Below the pieces are notes generated by a model. That model had not been told where the DNA came from and ran no database searches. It saw only the letters and a program-made list of their open reading frames with translations. From positions 19,228 through 83,227 of the forward strand of contig NZ_RXMA01000025.1 in NCBI RefSeq assembly GCF_003966125.1: a stretch of 64,000 nucleotides of DNA, read 5' to 3'. The stretch is from Azospirillum griseum. Its GTDB lineage: Bacteria; Pseudomonadota; Alphaproteobacteria; Azospirillales; Azospirillaceae. This document shows, one piece after another, positions 46,465-54,611 of this stretch (position 1 is the first letter of the stretch; every line of letters starts with the position of its first letter). The position numbers were made by a program, and so were the translations under genes.

Positions 46465-47108
46465 CCAGCACCGCCGCCGCGACTCTCGACCAGCTTGCCG
46501 CCTACGGCGTGGTTCCGGTCATCCGCAACAGCTCCGCCGATCTGGCGCGCACCGCCGTGTCGTGGCTGCGCGAGGCCGGGTACGGGACCTTTGAAATCAC
46601 CATGACCACGCCCGGTGCCGTCGGTCTGATCGCCGAGTTGAGCGCGCAGGGCGGTGCCCTGATCGGGGCCGGGACCGTTCTGACCGCCGCCGGGGTTGAT
46701 GAGGTGGTGGCCGCCGGTGCCCGCTACGTCGTGTCGCCCTGCGTGGTGCCGGAGGTGGCGGCCGCCTGCCGCCGCCACGGCGTGGCCTGCCTGATGGGCG
46801 CGCTGACTCCGACGGAGGTGCACGCCGCCATTCTGGCCGGGGCCGATGCGGTCAAGGTGTTCCCGGCCTCCACCGTCGGCCCGGCGCACATCAAGGCGCT
46901 GAAGTCGGTGTTCCCCGGCGTGCGCTTTGTCCCCACCGGCGGCATCGACGCGGGCAATGTCGCGGCCTATGTCGCGGCGGGCGTGGCCTGCGTCGGAGCG
47001 GGCGGCAAACTGGTCGACGAGGCGCTGGTCAAGCGCGGCGACCGCGATGGAATTCTGAACGCTGGACGCCAGCTTTTGGACGCTTACACGGCGGCCAAGG
47101 TGGCGTGA
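46461..47108 (+). CDS. eda: KDPG/KHG aldolase
   Basis: 215 residues. Schiff-base aldolase cleaving 2-keto-3-deoxy-6-phosphogluconate to pyruvate and glyceraldehyde 3-phosphate. Catalytic Glu45 (in FEITM) and Schiff-base Lys132 (in DAVKVFPAS) are present. It overlaps hexR by 4 bp. It completes the route from KdgK, and can also serve the Entner-Doudoroff pathway. A strong terminator follows. Confidence 0.96.
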   Translation: MTSTAAATLDQLAAYGVVPVIRNSSADLARTAVSWLREAGYGTFEITMTTPGAVGLIAELSAQGGALIGAGTVLTAAGVDEVVAAGARYVVSPCVVPEVAAACRRHGVACLMGALTPTEVHAAILAGADAVKVFPASTVGPAHIKALKSVFPGVRFVPTGGIDAGNVAAYVAAGVACVGAGGKLVDEALVKRGDRDGILNAGRQLLDAYTAAKVA

Positions 47109-47111
47109 CCT

Positions 47112-47157
47112 GGGGCGGGGGGTGGGTCGATTCATCCCCCGCTCCATTTTTCTTTTT
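47112..47157 (+). terminator. Terminator after eda
   Basis: A 12-bp G-rich stem (47112-47123 with 47134-47145, two G-T wobbles) is followed by ATTTTTCTTTTT. Strong for the hexR-eda transcript. Confidence 0.85.
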
Positions 47158-47210
47158 GTGATCGGACGTTGATCTGATTGTGATGTGAGGGTGTTTGGGC
47201 GCGCGTATGG

Positions 47211-47519
47211 TCAGGCGCGCAGATAGGCCCACCCCTCGGCCTGCGCGGTGGCGATGTCGAGCACCGCCGCCACAACCACGGTCAAGGCCCCGGCGTCGCG
47301 CCCCGCCGCCCTCAGGCTGTTGGCGCACAGGCGCAACAGGCCATCGGTGGCCGGATCGGGATGGTCCAGCGCCGCAACCACCGCCGCGCCGTTCACCACC
47401 AGCCGCACCGCCGCGTCGGGCCGCAGTTTCAGCAGATTGGCGGCGTTGCGCCGCCCCCGCTCCAGCGCGCCCGGCGTCGGCGCGTGGATGACCAGACGGA
47501 TCACCGGTTCCCCGCCCAT
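47211..47519 (-). CDS. DsrE-like small protein
   Basis: 102 residues with an alternating beta-alpha pattern (IRLVIHAPTPG, LLKLRPDAAVRLVVNGAAVVAAL, LTVVVAAVLDIATAQAEGWAYLRA) resembling DsrE/YchN-family sulfur-relay proteins. The conserved cysteine of DsrE is replaced or shifted: one Cys sits in LRLCANSL. It follows the binding-protein gene by 3 bp, so they are co-transcribed. Identification is tentative. Confidence 0.6.
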   Translation of the reverse strand: MGGEPVIRLVIHAPTPGALERGRRNAANLLKLRPDAAVRLVVNGAAVVAALDHPDPATDGLLRLCANSLRAAGRDAGALTVVVAAVLDIATAQAEGWAYLRA

Positions 47520-47522
47520 CGC

Positions 47523-48545
47523 TCAACCCGCCTTCGCCGCGTCGTAAAAGCTGTGGTCGAACAGGGCGTCCACGTCCACCGGATCGGGGATTTGGCCCAA
47601 GCTCTGCTGGAACGCCTGCATTTTCTTGGTGGAGTCGACGATGCGGCGCGGGTCATCGACGAAGTTGGTGGCCCCGGAGACCAAGGCCGCCCGCATCACC
47701 GCCGGTTCGATCAGACCCTTGCCGATGGCCTCGGTGACGATGACCGCCGTGCGGTCGGGGTTGGCGATGGCGAAGGCGGTGGCGCGGATGTGCAGCCGCA
47801 CCAGCGTGGCCACCGCCGCCCGGCTCTGCGCGATCGCCGATTCCGTCACCGCCAGGATCGCGCCGGGCTGTTGTGGGAACAGGGTCCCGGCCTTGGCGAC
47901 CAGGCGCGCGTCGGGCAGGCGGCTTTGCACCAGCGTCAGGGTCGGTTCGAGGATCGACGCGCCATCGACCGCGCCCGACAGCAGCGCCTGTTGCACCTGC
48001 TCGTCGCCCATGCCGACGATTTGAAGGTCGCTGGCCGGGATCTTCGCCACCTCCTGCGCCCAATAGCGCAGCACGGTGTCGGGGACCGATCCGGCGGGCA
48101 GGCTGGCGATCTTGGCCGGACGCCCCTGCGCGGCGCGGAAGGCGGCAAACCCCTCCGCCGGGCTGGCGGCGCTGGCGGTCAAACTGGCGAAGGGGCCGCG
48201 CCCGATGAGCGCTACCTGATCGATGACGTTGGCGGCAACCACCTTCAGCTTGACGCCCTTGGAACGGGCGATCATCGCCGGGCCGATGCCGACATAGGCG
48301 ACGTCCAGCGTCCCCGACGCCAGGGCCTGGATCATCGCCGGTCCGGATTGGAAGCTGGTCAGGGTCAGATCCAGCCCGGCGTCCTTCGCCCAGCCTTCCC
48401 CGTTCAACACATAGAGTTGGGTCATCGGGATGATGGGGATGTAGCCGACCCGCAGCGGCGTGGCGGCGGCGGACGGGCGCGGCAGCGCGGCGCTGCCCGC
48501 CACAGCGGCGGCGGCGGCCAGCAGGGCGCGGCGATTGAGCGGCAT
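47523..48545 (-). CDS. NitT/TauT-type ABC binding protein, probably Tat-exported
   Basis: 340-residue precursor. Twin-arginine start NRRALLAA followed by a hydrophobic stretch and an Ala-x-Ala site; then an NMT1/SsuA-like fold (LRVGYIPIIPMTQLYV, LASGTLDVAYVGIGPAMI). The family binds nitrate, sulfonates, taurine or pyrimidine precursors. ATG 48545 is chosen because GGAGGG is at the proper spacing; ATG 48551 would be too close. No permease or ATPase is adjacent. The DsrE-like gene downstream hints at a sulfur compound. Confidence 0.85.
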   Translation of the reverse strand: MPLNRRALLAAAAAVAGSAALPRPSAAATPLRVGYIPIIPMTQLYVLNGEGWAKDAGLDLTLTSFQSGPAMIQALASGTLDVAYVGIGPAMIARSKGVKLKVVAANVIDQVALIGRGPFASLTASAASPAEGFAAFRAAQGRPAKIASLPAGSVPDTVLRYWAQEVAKIPASDLQIVGMGDEQVQQALLSGAVDGASILEPTLTLVQSRLPDARLVAKAGTLFPQQPGAILAVTESAIAQSRAAVATLVRLHIRATAFAIANPDRTAVIVTEAIGKGLIEPAVMRAALVSGATNFVDDPRRIVDSTKKMQAFQQSLGQIPDPVDVDALFDHSFYDAAKAG

Positions 48546-48735
48546 GGTCATCCCTCCAGAAAATCCACGCGCAGGGTAGAATGGGGATTGGGAAATGACA
48601 ATTCACATTCCAGCGCGCCTCTTATCAATGAACAACAAGATTATTTGCGTGATTTAAGGGGCCATTGCCAGCCATTGAACCACGACCGTCTCGCCGCGTA
48701 TCCTGATCGCAACCACGCATCCGAAAAGGACGGGC

Positions 48736-49059
48736 ATGATGAGTGAACGGGGGTTTGCGGTTGGCGCGGCGGTTCTGGCGCTGTGGGTTGGCACGGCCTG
48801 GGCGGCCGAGGTCGTTGTGGAGCAGCAGAACAAGGCGTTCACCCCGCCGTCGGTCACGGCGCAGGTGGGGGACACCCTGACCTTCACCAACGGCGATCTG
48901 TACACCCACAACATGTTTTCCGGCACGCTGGGGCACGAGTTCAATCTGGGCGGTCAAAATCCGGGTGAAAAGAAGTCGATCCGCCTGACCAAGGCCGGAA
49001 CCTTTGAGGTGGAGTGCCAGATTCACCCGCGCATGCACCTGACCGTCACCGTGAAATGA
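48736..49059 (+). CDS. Cupredoxin (plastocyanin/amicyanin-like)
   Basis: 107-residue precursor; signal peptide about 1-23. Small blue-copper fold: ligand His in YTHNMFS, and the C-terminal loop CQIHPRMH provides Cys, His and probably Met as type 1 copper ligands. A periplasmic electron carrier. AAAGGA precedes ATG 48736 (ATG 48739 is also possible). The adenylate cyclase gene follows after 33 bp. Confidence 0.85.
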   Translation: MMSERGFAVGAAVLALWVGTAWAAEVVVEQQNKAFTPPSVTAQVGDTLTFTNGDLYTHNMFSGTLGHEFNLGGQNPGEKKSIRLTKAGTFEVECQIHPRMHLTVTVK

Positions 49060-49092
49060 ACGGTGCCGTGAAATGAGCGGCGCGCAGCCCTG

Positions 49093-50583
49093 ATGCTCGA
49101 TCACATCCCAATCCGCTACAAGCTGACGTTGGCCTTCGCCCTGATCCTGGCGATCACGGCGGTGGGTGGCTGGTTCAGCGTGCAGGCGGTGACGGAGGTC
49201 GGGCGTCTGGTGGTGACGCTGTACGACAAGCCGTTGCAGGCCATCGACTTCAGCCGGTCGGCGCAACTGCATGTGCGGGCGATGGTGATGGCGCAGCGCG
49301 TCGCCTCCCTGGGCAACCCGCACATGGCCGAACAGGCGCGGGCCGAATACCACGCCGCGCGCGACGAGTTTGACGATGATCTGGCGGTGGCCCATCGCCG
49401 CGCCTCCAGCCCGGCGCTGCGCCAGCGGCTGGACGAGGTGAAGGCGCTGATCGGGCAATGGGACGCGCTGATACCCGCCACCGTGTCCACCGATGTCGAG
49501 GACCCGGCGATCCATGACCTCAGCCGCCGCATTCTCACGGTCATTGATCTGGCGGTGGAAAGCGCGAAATCCGATGGATTCTACTTCGTCGAGGACGCCC
49601 GCGCCGAAGCGGCGGAGGCGCAGCGCACCACTCTGGTGATCGTGGCGGCGGTGCTGTTGACCGGGCTGCTGGTGGCCGGGCTGCTGACCCGGAACATCGT
49701 CCGCCCGCTCAATCGCGCGGTGCGCATGGCCGAAACCATCGCCGGTGGTCATCTGAGCGAGCCGGTGACGAGCCAGCGGCGCGACGAAACCGGCAAGCTG
49801 CTGCGCGCCATGGAGGTGATGCGGGCGCAACTGCTGCTGCGGGTCGAGGCCGACCGCCGCCTGATGGAGTTGGAGCGGGAACGTCGGGTCAATCTGGGCC
49901 GCTATCTGGATCCGGCAATCGGCGCGTGGCTGGCCGACAACAGCCCGGAAACGGTGCGGGCGGGCGCGCGGCACGATGTGGGGATCCTGTTCACCGACAT
50001 CCGGGGCTTCACCCGCCGGTCGGAGGGGTTGGACCCGGCGGCGCTGGGCCGCTTCGTCGGGGAATTCCGCGCCTGCGTCGCCGCAGCGGCGGCGGCTCAT
50101 GGCGGTGTGATCGACAAATTCATCGGCGACGCCGCCATGGTCCTGTTCGGCGTCCCCCACCCGCGCGACTGTGCGGCGGCGGACGCGCTGGCCTGCGCGC
50201 AAGAGCTGCTGGCCCGTGTCGCCGCCTGGAACGCGGAGCGGGCCGAACGGGGCGAGGACGCCGTGCGGATCGGCGTTGGCGTCCATTGGGGGCCGGTCTT
50301 CTGCGGCGCGGTTGGGGACGAGGTGCGGTTGGAATACACGGTGCTGGGTGACACGGTGAACGTCGCCGCCCGGCTTCAGGACGAAACGAAAAGCGCCGGG
50401 GTCCCGCTCGTCGCCTCCCGCGCCGCGCTGGCCGCCTCGGGCGCGGTGGATGAGGCGGGGCGGCCCTCGGCCCCCGGCTGGATCGCCCTGCCCGGCAAGG
50501 CGCTGCGCGGACGTGATGGCGTTATGGAGCTGTATGGCTGGGCGTTGGCCGCCGCACCAGCCACCGGTTCAGCAGCAGGCTGA
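49093..50583 (+). CDS. Membrane adenylate/guanylate cyclase with HAMP domain
   Basis: 496 residues. TM1 about 11-33, periplasmic helical domain about 34-180, TM2 about 182-203, HAMP about 204-257, class III cyclase domain about 290-470. Metal Asp302 lies in FTDIRGFT and Asp346 in FIGDA; Lys342 plus a Thr in LEYTVLGDTVN favour ATP as substrate. The transition-state Asn/Arg region NVAARLQ is intact. So it is an active-looking cAMP producer controlled by a periplasmic signal. The 3' end overlaps the convergent MFS gene by 62 bp. Confidence 0.92.
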   Translation: MLDHIPIRYKLTLAFALILAITAVGGWFSVQAVTEVGRLVVTLYDKPLQAIDFSRSAQLHVRAMVMAQRVASLGNPHMAEQARAEYHAARDEFDDDLAVAHRRASSPALRQRLDEVKALIGQWDALIPATVSTDVEDPAIHDLSRRILTVIDLAVESAKSDGFYFVEDARAEAAEAQRTTLVIVAAVLLTGLLVAGLLTRNIVRPLNRAVRMAETIAGGHLSEPVTSQRRDETGKLLRAMEVMRAQLLLRVEADRRLMELERERRVNLGRYLDPAIGAWLADNSPETVRAGARHDVGILFTDIRGFTRRSEGLDPAALGRFVGEFRACVAAAAAAHGGVIDKFIGDAAMVLFGVPHPRDCAAADALACAQELLARVAAWNAERAERGEDAVRIGVGVHWGPVFCGAVGDEVRLEYTVLGDTVNVAARLQDETKSAGVPLVASRAALAASGAVDEAGRPSAPGWIALPGKALRGRDGVMELYGWALAAAPATGSAAG

Positions 50584-51751
50584 GCAGCGCCGCCGCGCAG
50601 ATCACGGCACCCATCGGGGTGGCGGTCCCGTTGGCGAGCAGCCCGACCACCCAACCCGACACGCCGCCGACGCAGAATTGCAGCATCCCGGCCAGGGCCG
50701 ACGCCGTGCCCGCCATGTGCGGAAAGGACTGCATGGCGCAGGCCATGGCGTTGGCGTTGATGAAGGACATCATTGCCATGAAGAGCAGGATCGCCGCCAC
50801 CAACCCCCACAGCCCGCCAACCCCGCTGGCCGCCACCGCCAGCACCACCAGCCCGGCGGCGGCGGCCAGGGCGGTGCCGGTCCGCAACATGCGTTCCGCG
50901 CCGTAACGCAGGACGATGCGGCTGTTGACGGTGCTCATCGCCATCATGCCGACGATGTTGATGCCGAACAGAAAACCGAAATACTCGGGGTTCACGCCGA
51001 ACAGGTCAATGTAGACGAAGGGCGAGCCGGAGATGAAGGCGAACATGCCTGCATAGATGCAGGCGCTGCCAAAGGCGAACCCCAGATAGGCGCGGTTGGT
51101 CAGCAATTGCCGGTAGGACAGCGCCAGCGTCATCGGCCGCAGGCTGCTGCGCCGGTCGCGCGCCAGCGTTTCCGGCAGGCTGCACAAGGCCAGCAGCGCG
51201 ATGGCTCCAAAAATCGCCTGCCCCCAGAAAATCCAACGCCAGTTGGCCCAGATCAGGATTTGCCCGCCGATCAGGGGCGCGATGATCGGCGCGGCCCCCA
51301 TCACCAGCATCATCAGCGACAGGGTGCGCGCCGCGCGGTCGCGGTCGAACACGTCGCGGATCATGGCGCGGACCAGCACCGGCCCGGCGCAGGCCCCCAC
51401 CCCCTGGACGAACCGCCAGCCCGCTAGATGCGCGATGTCGTTGGACAGCGAACAGTCGACGCAGGCCACGCCATAGAGCAGAATGCCGACCGCGATCGGG
51501 CCGCGCCGTCCGAACCGGTCGCCCAGCGCCCCCCAGATCAATTGCCCGATGCCAAAGCCCAGAAAGAAGGCCGACAGGGTCCATTGCACCTGATCCTGTG
51601 GCACGCGCAAATCAGCCCCGATGGTCGGCATGCCCGGCAGATACATGTCGGTCCCCATCGGACCGAAGGAGGTGAGAACCCCCAGCGCGGCCATGAAAAA
51701 CGGGTTGTTGGCGGGCGACAGGGCACGAACGGCGGCAAGGCGCGCGAGCAT
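50522..51751 (-). CDS. MFS drug efflux transporter, Bcr/CflA type
   Basis: 409 residues, 12 helices. Signatures: GTDMYLPGMPTIGADL in helix 1, LGDRFGRRGPIAVG between helices 2 and 3, and WRFVQGVGACAG in helix 4 (motif C-like), all typical of Bcr/CflA. It exports chloramphenicol, bicyclomycin or similar compounds in relatives. Its last ~20 codons overlap the cyclase gene on the other strand. Confidence 0.93.
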   Translation of the reverse strand: MLARLAAVRALSPANNPFFMAALGVLTSFGPMGTDMYLPGMPTIGADLRVPQDQVQWTLSAFFLGFGIGQLIWGALGDRFGRRGPIAVGILLYGVACVDCSLSNDIAHLAGWRFVQGVGACAGPVLVRAMIRDVFDRDRAARTLSLMMLVMGAAPIIAPLIGGQILIWANWRWIFWGQAIFGAIALLALCSLPETLARDRRSSLRPMTLALSYRQLLTNRAYLGFAFGSACIYAGMFAFISGSPFVYIDLFGVNPEYFGFLFGINIVGMMAMSTVNSRIVLRYGAERMLRTGTALAAAAGLVVLAVAASGVGGLWGLVAAILLFMAMMSFINANAMACAMQSFPHMAGTASALAGMLQFCVGGVSGWVVGLLANGTATPMGAVICAAALLSLLLNRWLVRRPTPSHTAP

Positions 51752-52009
51752 CGGCGTTCCAGGAGTCGGGGGGACGGAAACAGGTCAGACAACTGACAGC
51801 AACAGTGAGCGCGCATCCGCCCGGCGAAAACCCCCTGTCTTGGAATGGCAGCCTTGCCATACGGGGCGATCCGCTGGATAATGGGCGATCATCGAACACA
51901 ACGCGCGGCGGTATCGCCGGTTTTCCGCTGCCGCATCCTTTCCACTGGATGGATGCAGCGGTCCGTGGCTAACTGAACCCCAGTCCCCTTCAGACGGAAA
52001 AGCCGCACC

Positions 52010-53017
52010 ATGACGTCGTTGACCCGCCGTTCGGTTCTGCATCTGGGGGCGTCCAGCCTCGCCGCCCTGTCCACCGCCGGGATTGTCCCCAACACCGCCT
52101 GTGCGTCCGGTTTCACCCCCGGCTTGATCTACGCGGTTGGGCAGAAGTTCGACAAAAGCTTCAACGAGGGGGCTTACACCGGGGCGGAGCGTTTCAAGTC
52201 CGCGAGCGGGATCGGTTATCTCGAATACGCGCCGCAGGCACCGGCGCAGTTCGATCTGGGGGTGGCCGGGCTGATCCGGCGCGGGGCCACTGACATCGTC
52301 ACCGTCGGCTTTTACTACGCCACCCCGCTCGCCAAACTGGCCCCGCAACACCCGACGGTGCGTTTCACCATTGTGGACGCGGTGGCGGAGGCGACCAACA
52401 TCCGTTCCGTCACCTTCCGGGAGCAGGAAGGATCCTTTCTGGTCGGCGTGTTGGCGGCGCTGGCGTCGAAAAGCGGGACCGTCGGCTTTGTCGGGGCGCT
52501 CGACATCCCGCTGCTGCGCAAGTTCATCGCGGGCTTCACCCAGGGTGCCCGCCACGCGCGCGGTGACATCACCGTGCTGGTCAATTTCGTCGGCACCACA
52601 CCCGACGCCTTCAACGACCCCACCACCGGGGCGGAGGTGGCGCGCAGCCAGTTCCAGCGTGGGGCGGATGTCGTCTTTGCGGGGGCCGGCGTGTCGAATT
52701 TCGGGGTTTTCTCCGCCGCGAAGGACAATGGGCGTCTGGCCATCGGTGTGGACAGCAACCAGAACTATCTGTACCCCGGGACCATCCTGACCTCGATGCT
52801 CAAGCGGGTGGATCTGGCGGTTGATGCCACCTTCCAGGCCGGGCAGCGTGGCACCTGGACGCCCGGTGCCCATGTGCTGGGATTGGCGGACGGGGCGATG
52901 GACTATGCGGTGGACGAAAACAACCGCGCCCTGCTCACCCCGGCGATGCTGAACGCGGCGGAAGACGCGCGGCGCGCCATCATCGCCGGGCGCATACCCG
53001 TGACCGACGGAACCTGA
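52010..53017 (+). CDS. BMP-family nucleoside-type binding protein, probably Tat-exported
   Basis: 335 residues. Twin-arginine signal (LTRRSVLHLGASSLAALS, cleaved near ACASG). The BMP/PnrA fold follows (LIYAVGQKFDKSFNEGAYTGAERF, GFYYATPLAKLA, EGSFLVGVLAALASKSGTVGFVGALDIPLLRKFIAGF). Relatives bind purine nucleosides or lipoproteins that feed ABC uptake. There is no lipobox Cys in the usual place and no ABC genes beside it, so it is an orphan. Confidence 0.88.
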   Translation: MTSLTRRSVLHLGASSLAALSTAGIVPNTACASGFTPGLIYAVGQKFDKSFNEGAYTGAERFKSASGIGYLEYAPQAPAQFDLGVAGLIRRGATDIVTVGFYYATPLAKLAPQHPTVRFTIVDAVAEATNIRSVTFREQEGSFLVGVLAALASKSGTVGFVGALDIPLLRKFIAGFTQGARHARGDITVLVNFVGTTPDAFNDPTTGAEVARSQFQRGADVVFAGAGVSNFGVFSAAKDNGRLAIGVDSNQNYLYPGTILTSMLKRVDLAVDATFQAGQRGTWTPGAHVLGLADGAMDYAVDENNRALLTPAMLNAAEDARRAIIAGRIPVTDGT

Positions 53018-53032
53018 CGCCGCCGGGCCTGG

Positions 53033-53419
53033 TCAGCACAGGGTGTTGCAGGGGAACGGGTGGCTGGAGCGGGAGAGGGATTTGCGGCGGTCCTGCGGGT
53101 TGGCGAAACGCCCGCACACCCGGCGGTACAGGGCACTGAGATGGGCGGCGTCCACGTCATGGTCGCGGCGGCGGGCGATGCACAGCAGATCCCACACCAT
53201 TTGCCTCAGCGCCGCGTGGCCCCAGGGTTCGCGCATCAGTTCCGCCCCGCGACGGATGGCTTCGGCGGGCGACAACCGTTGGTGAACAGCGATCACGGCG
53301 ATTTCGTCCGGCTCCAATTCATGGCTGCCGATGGTGGGGTGATGAACGGTGGGACGATCAAACTCGGGAAGGTTCCACGCAGGGTGTTCGGGGGCGCAGG
53401 GCTGATCCAGGATCGGCAT
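53033..53419 (-). CDS. Hypothetical protein
   Basis: 128 residues, soluble, rich in His/Pro/Arg, with no membrane helix or signal. The core LSPAEAIRRGAELMREPWGHAALRQMVWDLLCIARRR looks helical. I do not recognise a family. GGGAG stands eight bases before ATG 53419, and the codon bias matches real genes nearby. Convergent with the BMP gene, separated by 15 bp. Confidence 0.6.
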   Translation of the reverse strand: MPILDQPCAPEHPAWNLPEFDRPTVHHPTIGSHELEPDEIAVIAVHQRLSPAEAIRRGAELMREPWGHAALRQMVWDLLCIARRRDHDVDAAHLSALYRRVCGRFANPQDRRKSLSRSSHPFPCNTLC

Positions 53420-53715
53420 CGGCGTACTCCCTGTTTGACGATTTGGGGAATTTGGGGCGATGGGCTGACGTTGGGTCGTTGATTGTCGGGTTGTTGTTTC
53501 CGTTGATCCCTCAATCCCGAGTCTATCCCGTTTTGTGCTGCGCACACAGTCAACGGAATGTCGCACGACCTCTGGCTGAGGATCCGACGAGCGTCATAGA
53601 TCGGCGCGCCAAATCATCCGCTATGCCCTCTGTGCCGCTGGGGGCTTGCAACGCGAAACACCGACCCTCACATATCCGACACGCACGAACTGAGACCGTG
53701 CCATGGAGACGATCA

Positions 53716-54507
53716 ATGACGCCCGAGGAACGCACCCTTCTGTCCGACCTGTTCCGTCATCTGCGCGACGCGGAAGGCCAGCCGCGCGACGCCGATGCCG
53801 ACAGCTTCATCCGCCAGGCGGTGCAAAGCCAACCCCTCGCCCCTTATTACATGGCCCAGACCATTCTGGTGCAACAGCAGGCGCTGACCAACGCCCAGAC
53901 CCGCATCGAGGAGTTGGAGCGCCAGTTGAAGGAGGCGCAAAGCAAGGCCGCGCAACCAGGTCCGGCCGCTTCGGGCGGCAGTTTCCTGTCCAACGCGTTG
54001 GGCTTGGGCCGCAGCCCCTGGGGCGGCAGCCGTTCGGACGCTCCGGCTCCCGTCGTGGCACCCCCGCCCTCCGGCCCGGCGCGCAGCCCATGGGGTGCCC
54101 CCGCCGCTGGCCCGGCCCCCAGCCCTTACGCCCAGCCCGCTTACGCGCCGCAACCGGGCTTCGCCCCGCAGCAACCCTACACGTCGCGTGGCGGCGGTTT
54201 TCTGGCCGGTGCGGCGCAGACCGCCGCCGGTGTGGCGGGTGGCATGCTGGCGGCCAGCGCGATTTCTTCGCTGTTCAGCCATGGATCCGGCGCGCTGGGT
54301 GGTGGGGTTGCCGCCGCCGCACACACGCCGGTGGGCGACACGGTGGTGAACGAGACGGTCGTCAACAACTTCTATGGCGACAGCGCCGTCCCGCGCGAGG
54401 TCTCGCACCAGCAACCGGCACCCCACCAGGAGGCCAGCTATCAGGGCGATGATGGGTCCTATGTGGATGGCGGCGAGGGCGGTGGTTCGGACGAGTCCTG
54501 GATCTGA
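53716..54507 (+). CDS. DUF2076 protein
   Basis: 263 residues. N-terminal helical part (about 1-85; MTPEERTLLSDLFRHLRDAE and a coiled coil QTRIEELERQLKEA), then a Gly/Pro/Ala-rich linker, a short glycine/alanine hydrophobic patch (AAGVAGGMLAASAI) and an acidic C-terminal tail. This is the DUF2076 pattern, described as periplasmic ligand-binding sensor-like, function unknown. GGAGAC precedes ATG 53716. The first 296 bp upstream hold no gene. A terminator follows. Confidence 0.85.
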   Translation: MTPEERTLLSDLFRHLRDAEGQPRDADADSFIRQAVQSQPLAPYYMAQTILVQQQALTNAQTRIEELERQLKEAQSKAAQPGPAASGGSFLSNALGLGRSPWGGSRSDAPAPVVAPPPSGPARSPWGAPAAGPAPSPYAQPAYAPQPGFAPQQPYTSRGGGFLAGAAQTAAGVAGGMLAASAISSLFSHGSGALGGGVAAAAHTPVGDTVVNETVVNNFYGDSAVPREVSHQQPAPHQEASYQGDDGSYVDGGEGGGSDESWI

Positions 54508-54544
54508 TCGCGCCGCGACGTCGGTTTTGATGGAATGAAACGGC

Positions 54545-54585
54545 AAAGGCCCCAGCCCTGGATCGCTCCGGGGCTGGGGCCTTTT
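54545..54585. terminator. Bidirectional terminator between DUF2076 gene and dadA
   Basis: GGCCCCAGCCC (54548-54558) and GGGCTGGGGCC (54571-54581) are perfectly complementary, flanked by AAA and TTTT, so it works in both directions. It serves the convergent genes. Confidence 0.9.
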
Positions 54586-54611
54586 CGCTGTGCGCGTGGA
54601 TGATGGTGCGC

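Noticed and set aside
52010..52100. Lipobox for the BMP-family protein
   Set aside because: The expected Leu-x-x-Cys is absent; a Tat-type motif and Ala-x-Ala site are seen instead.
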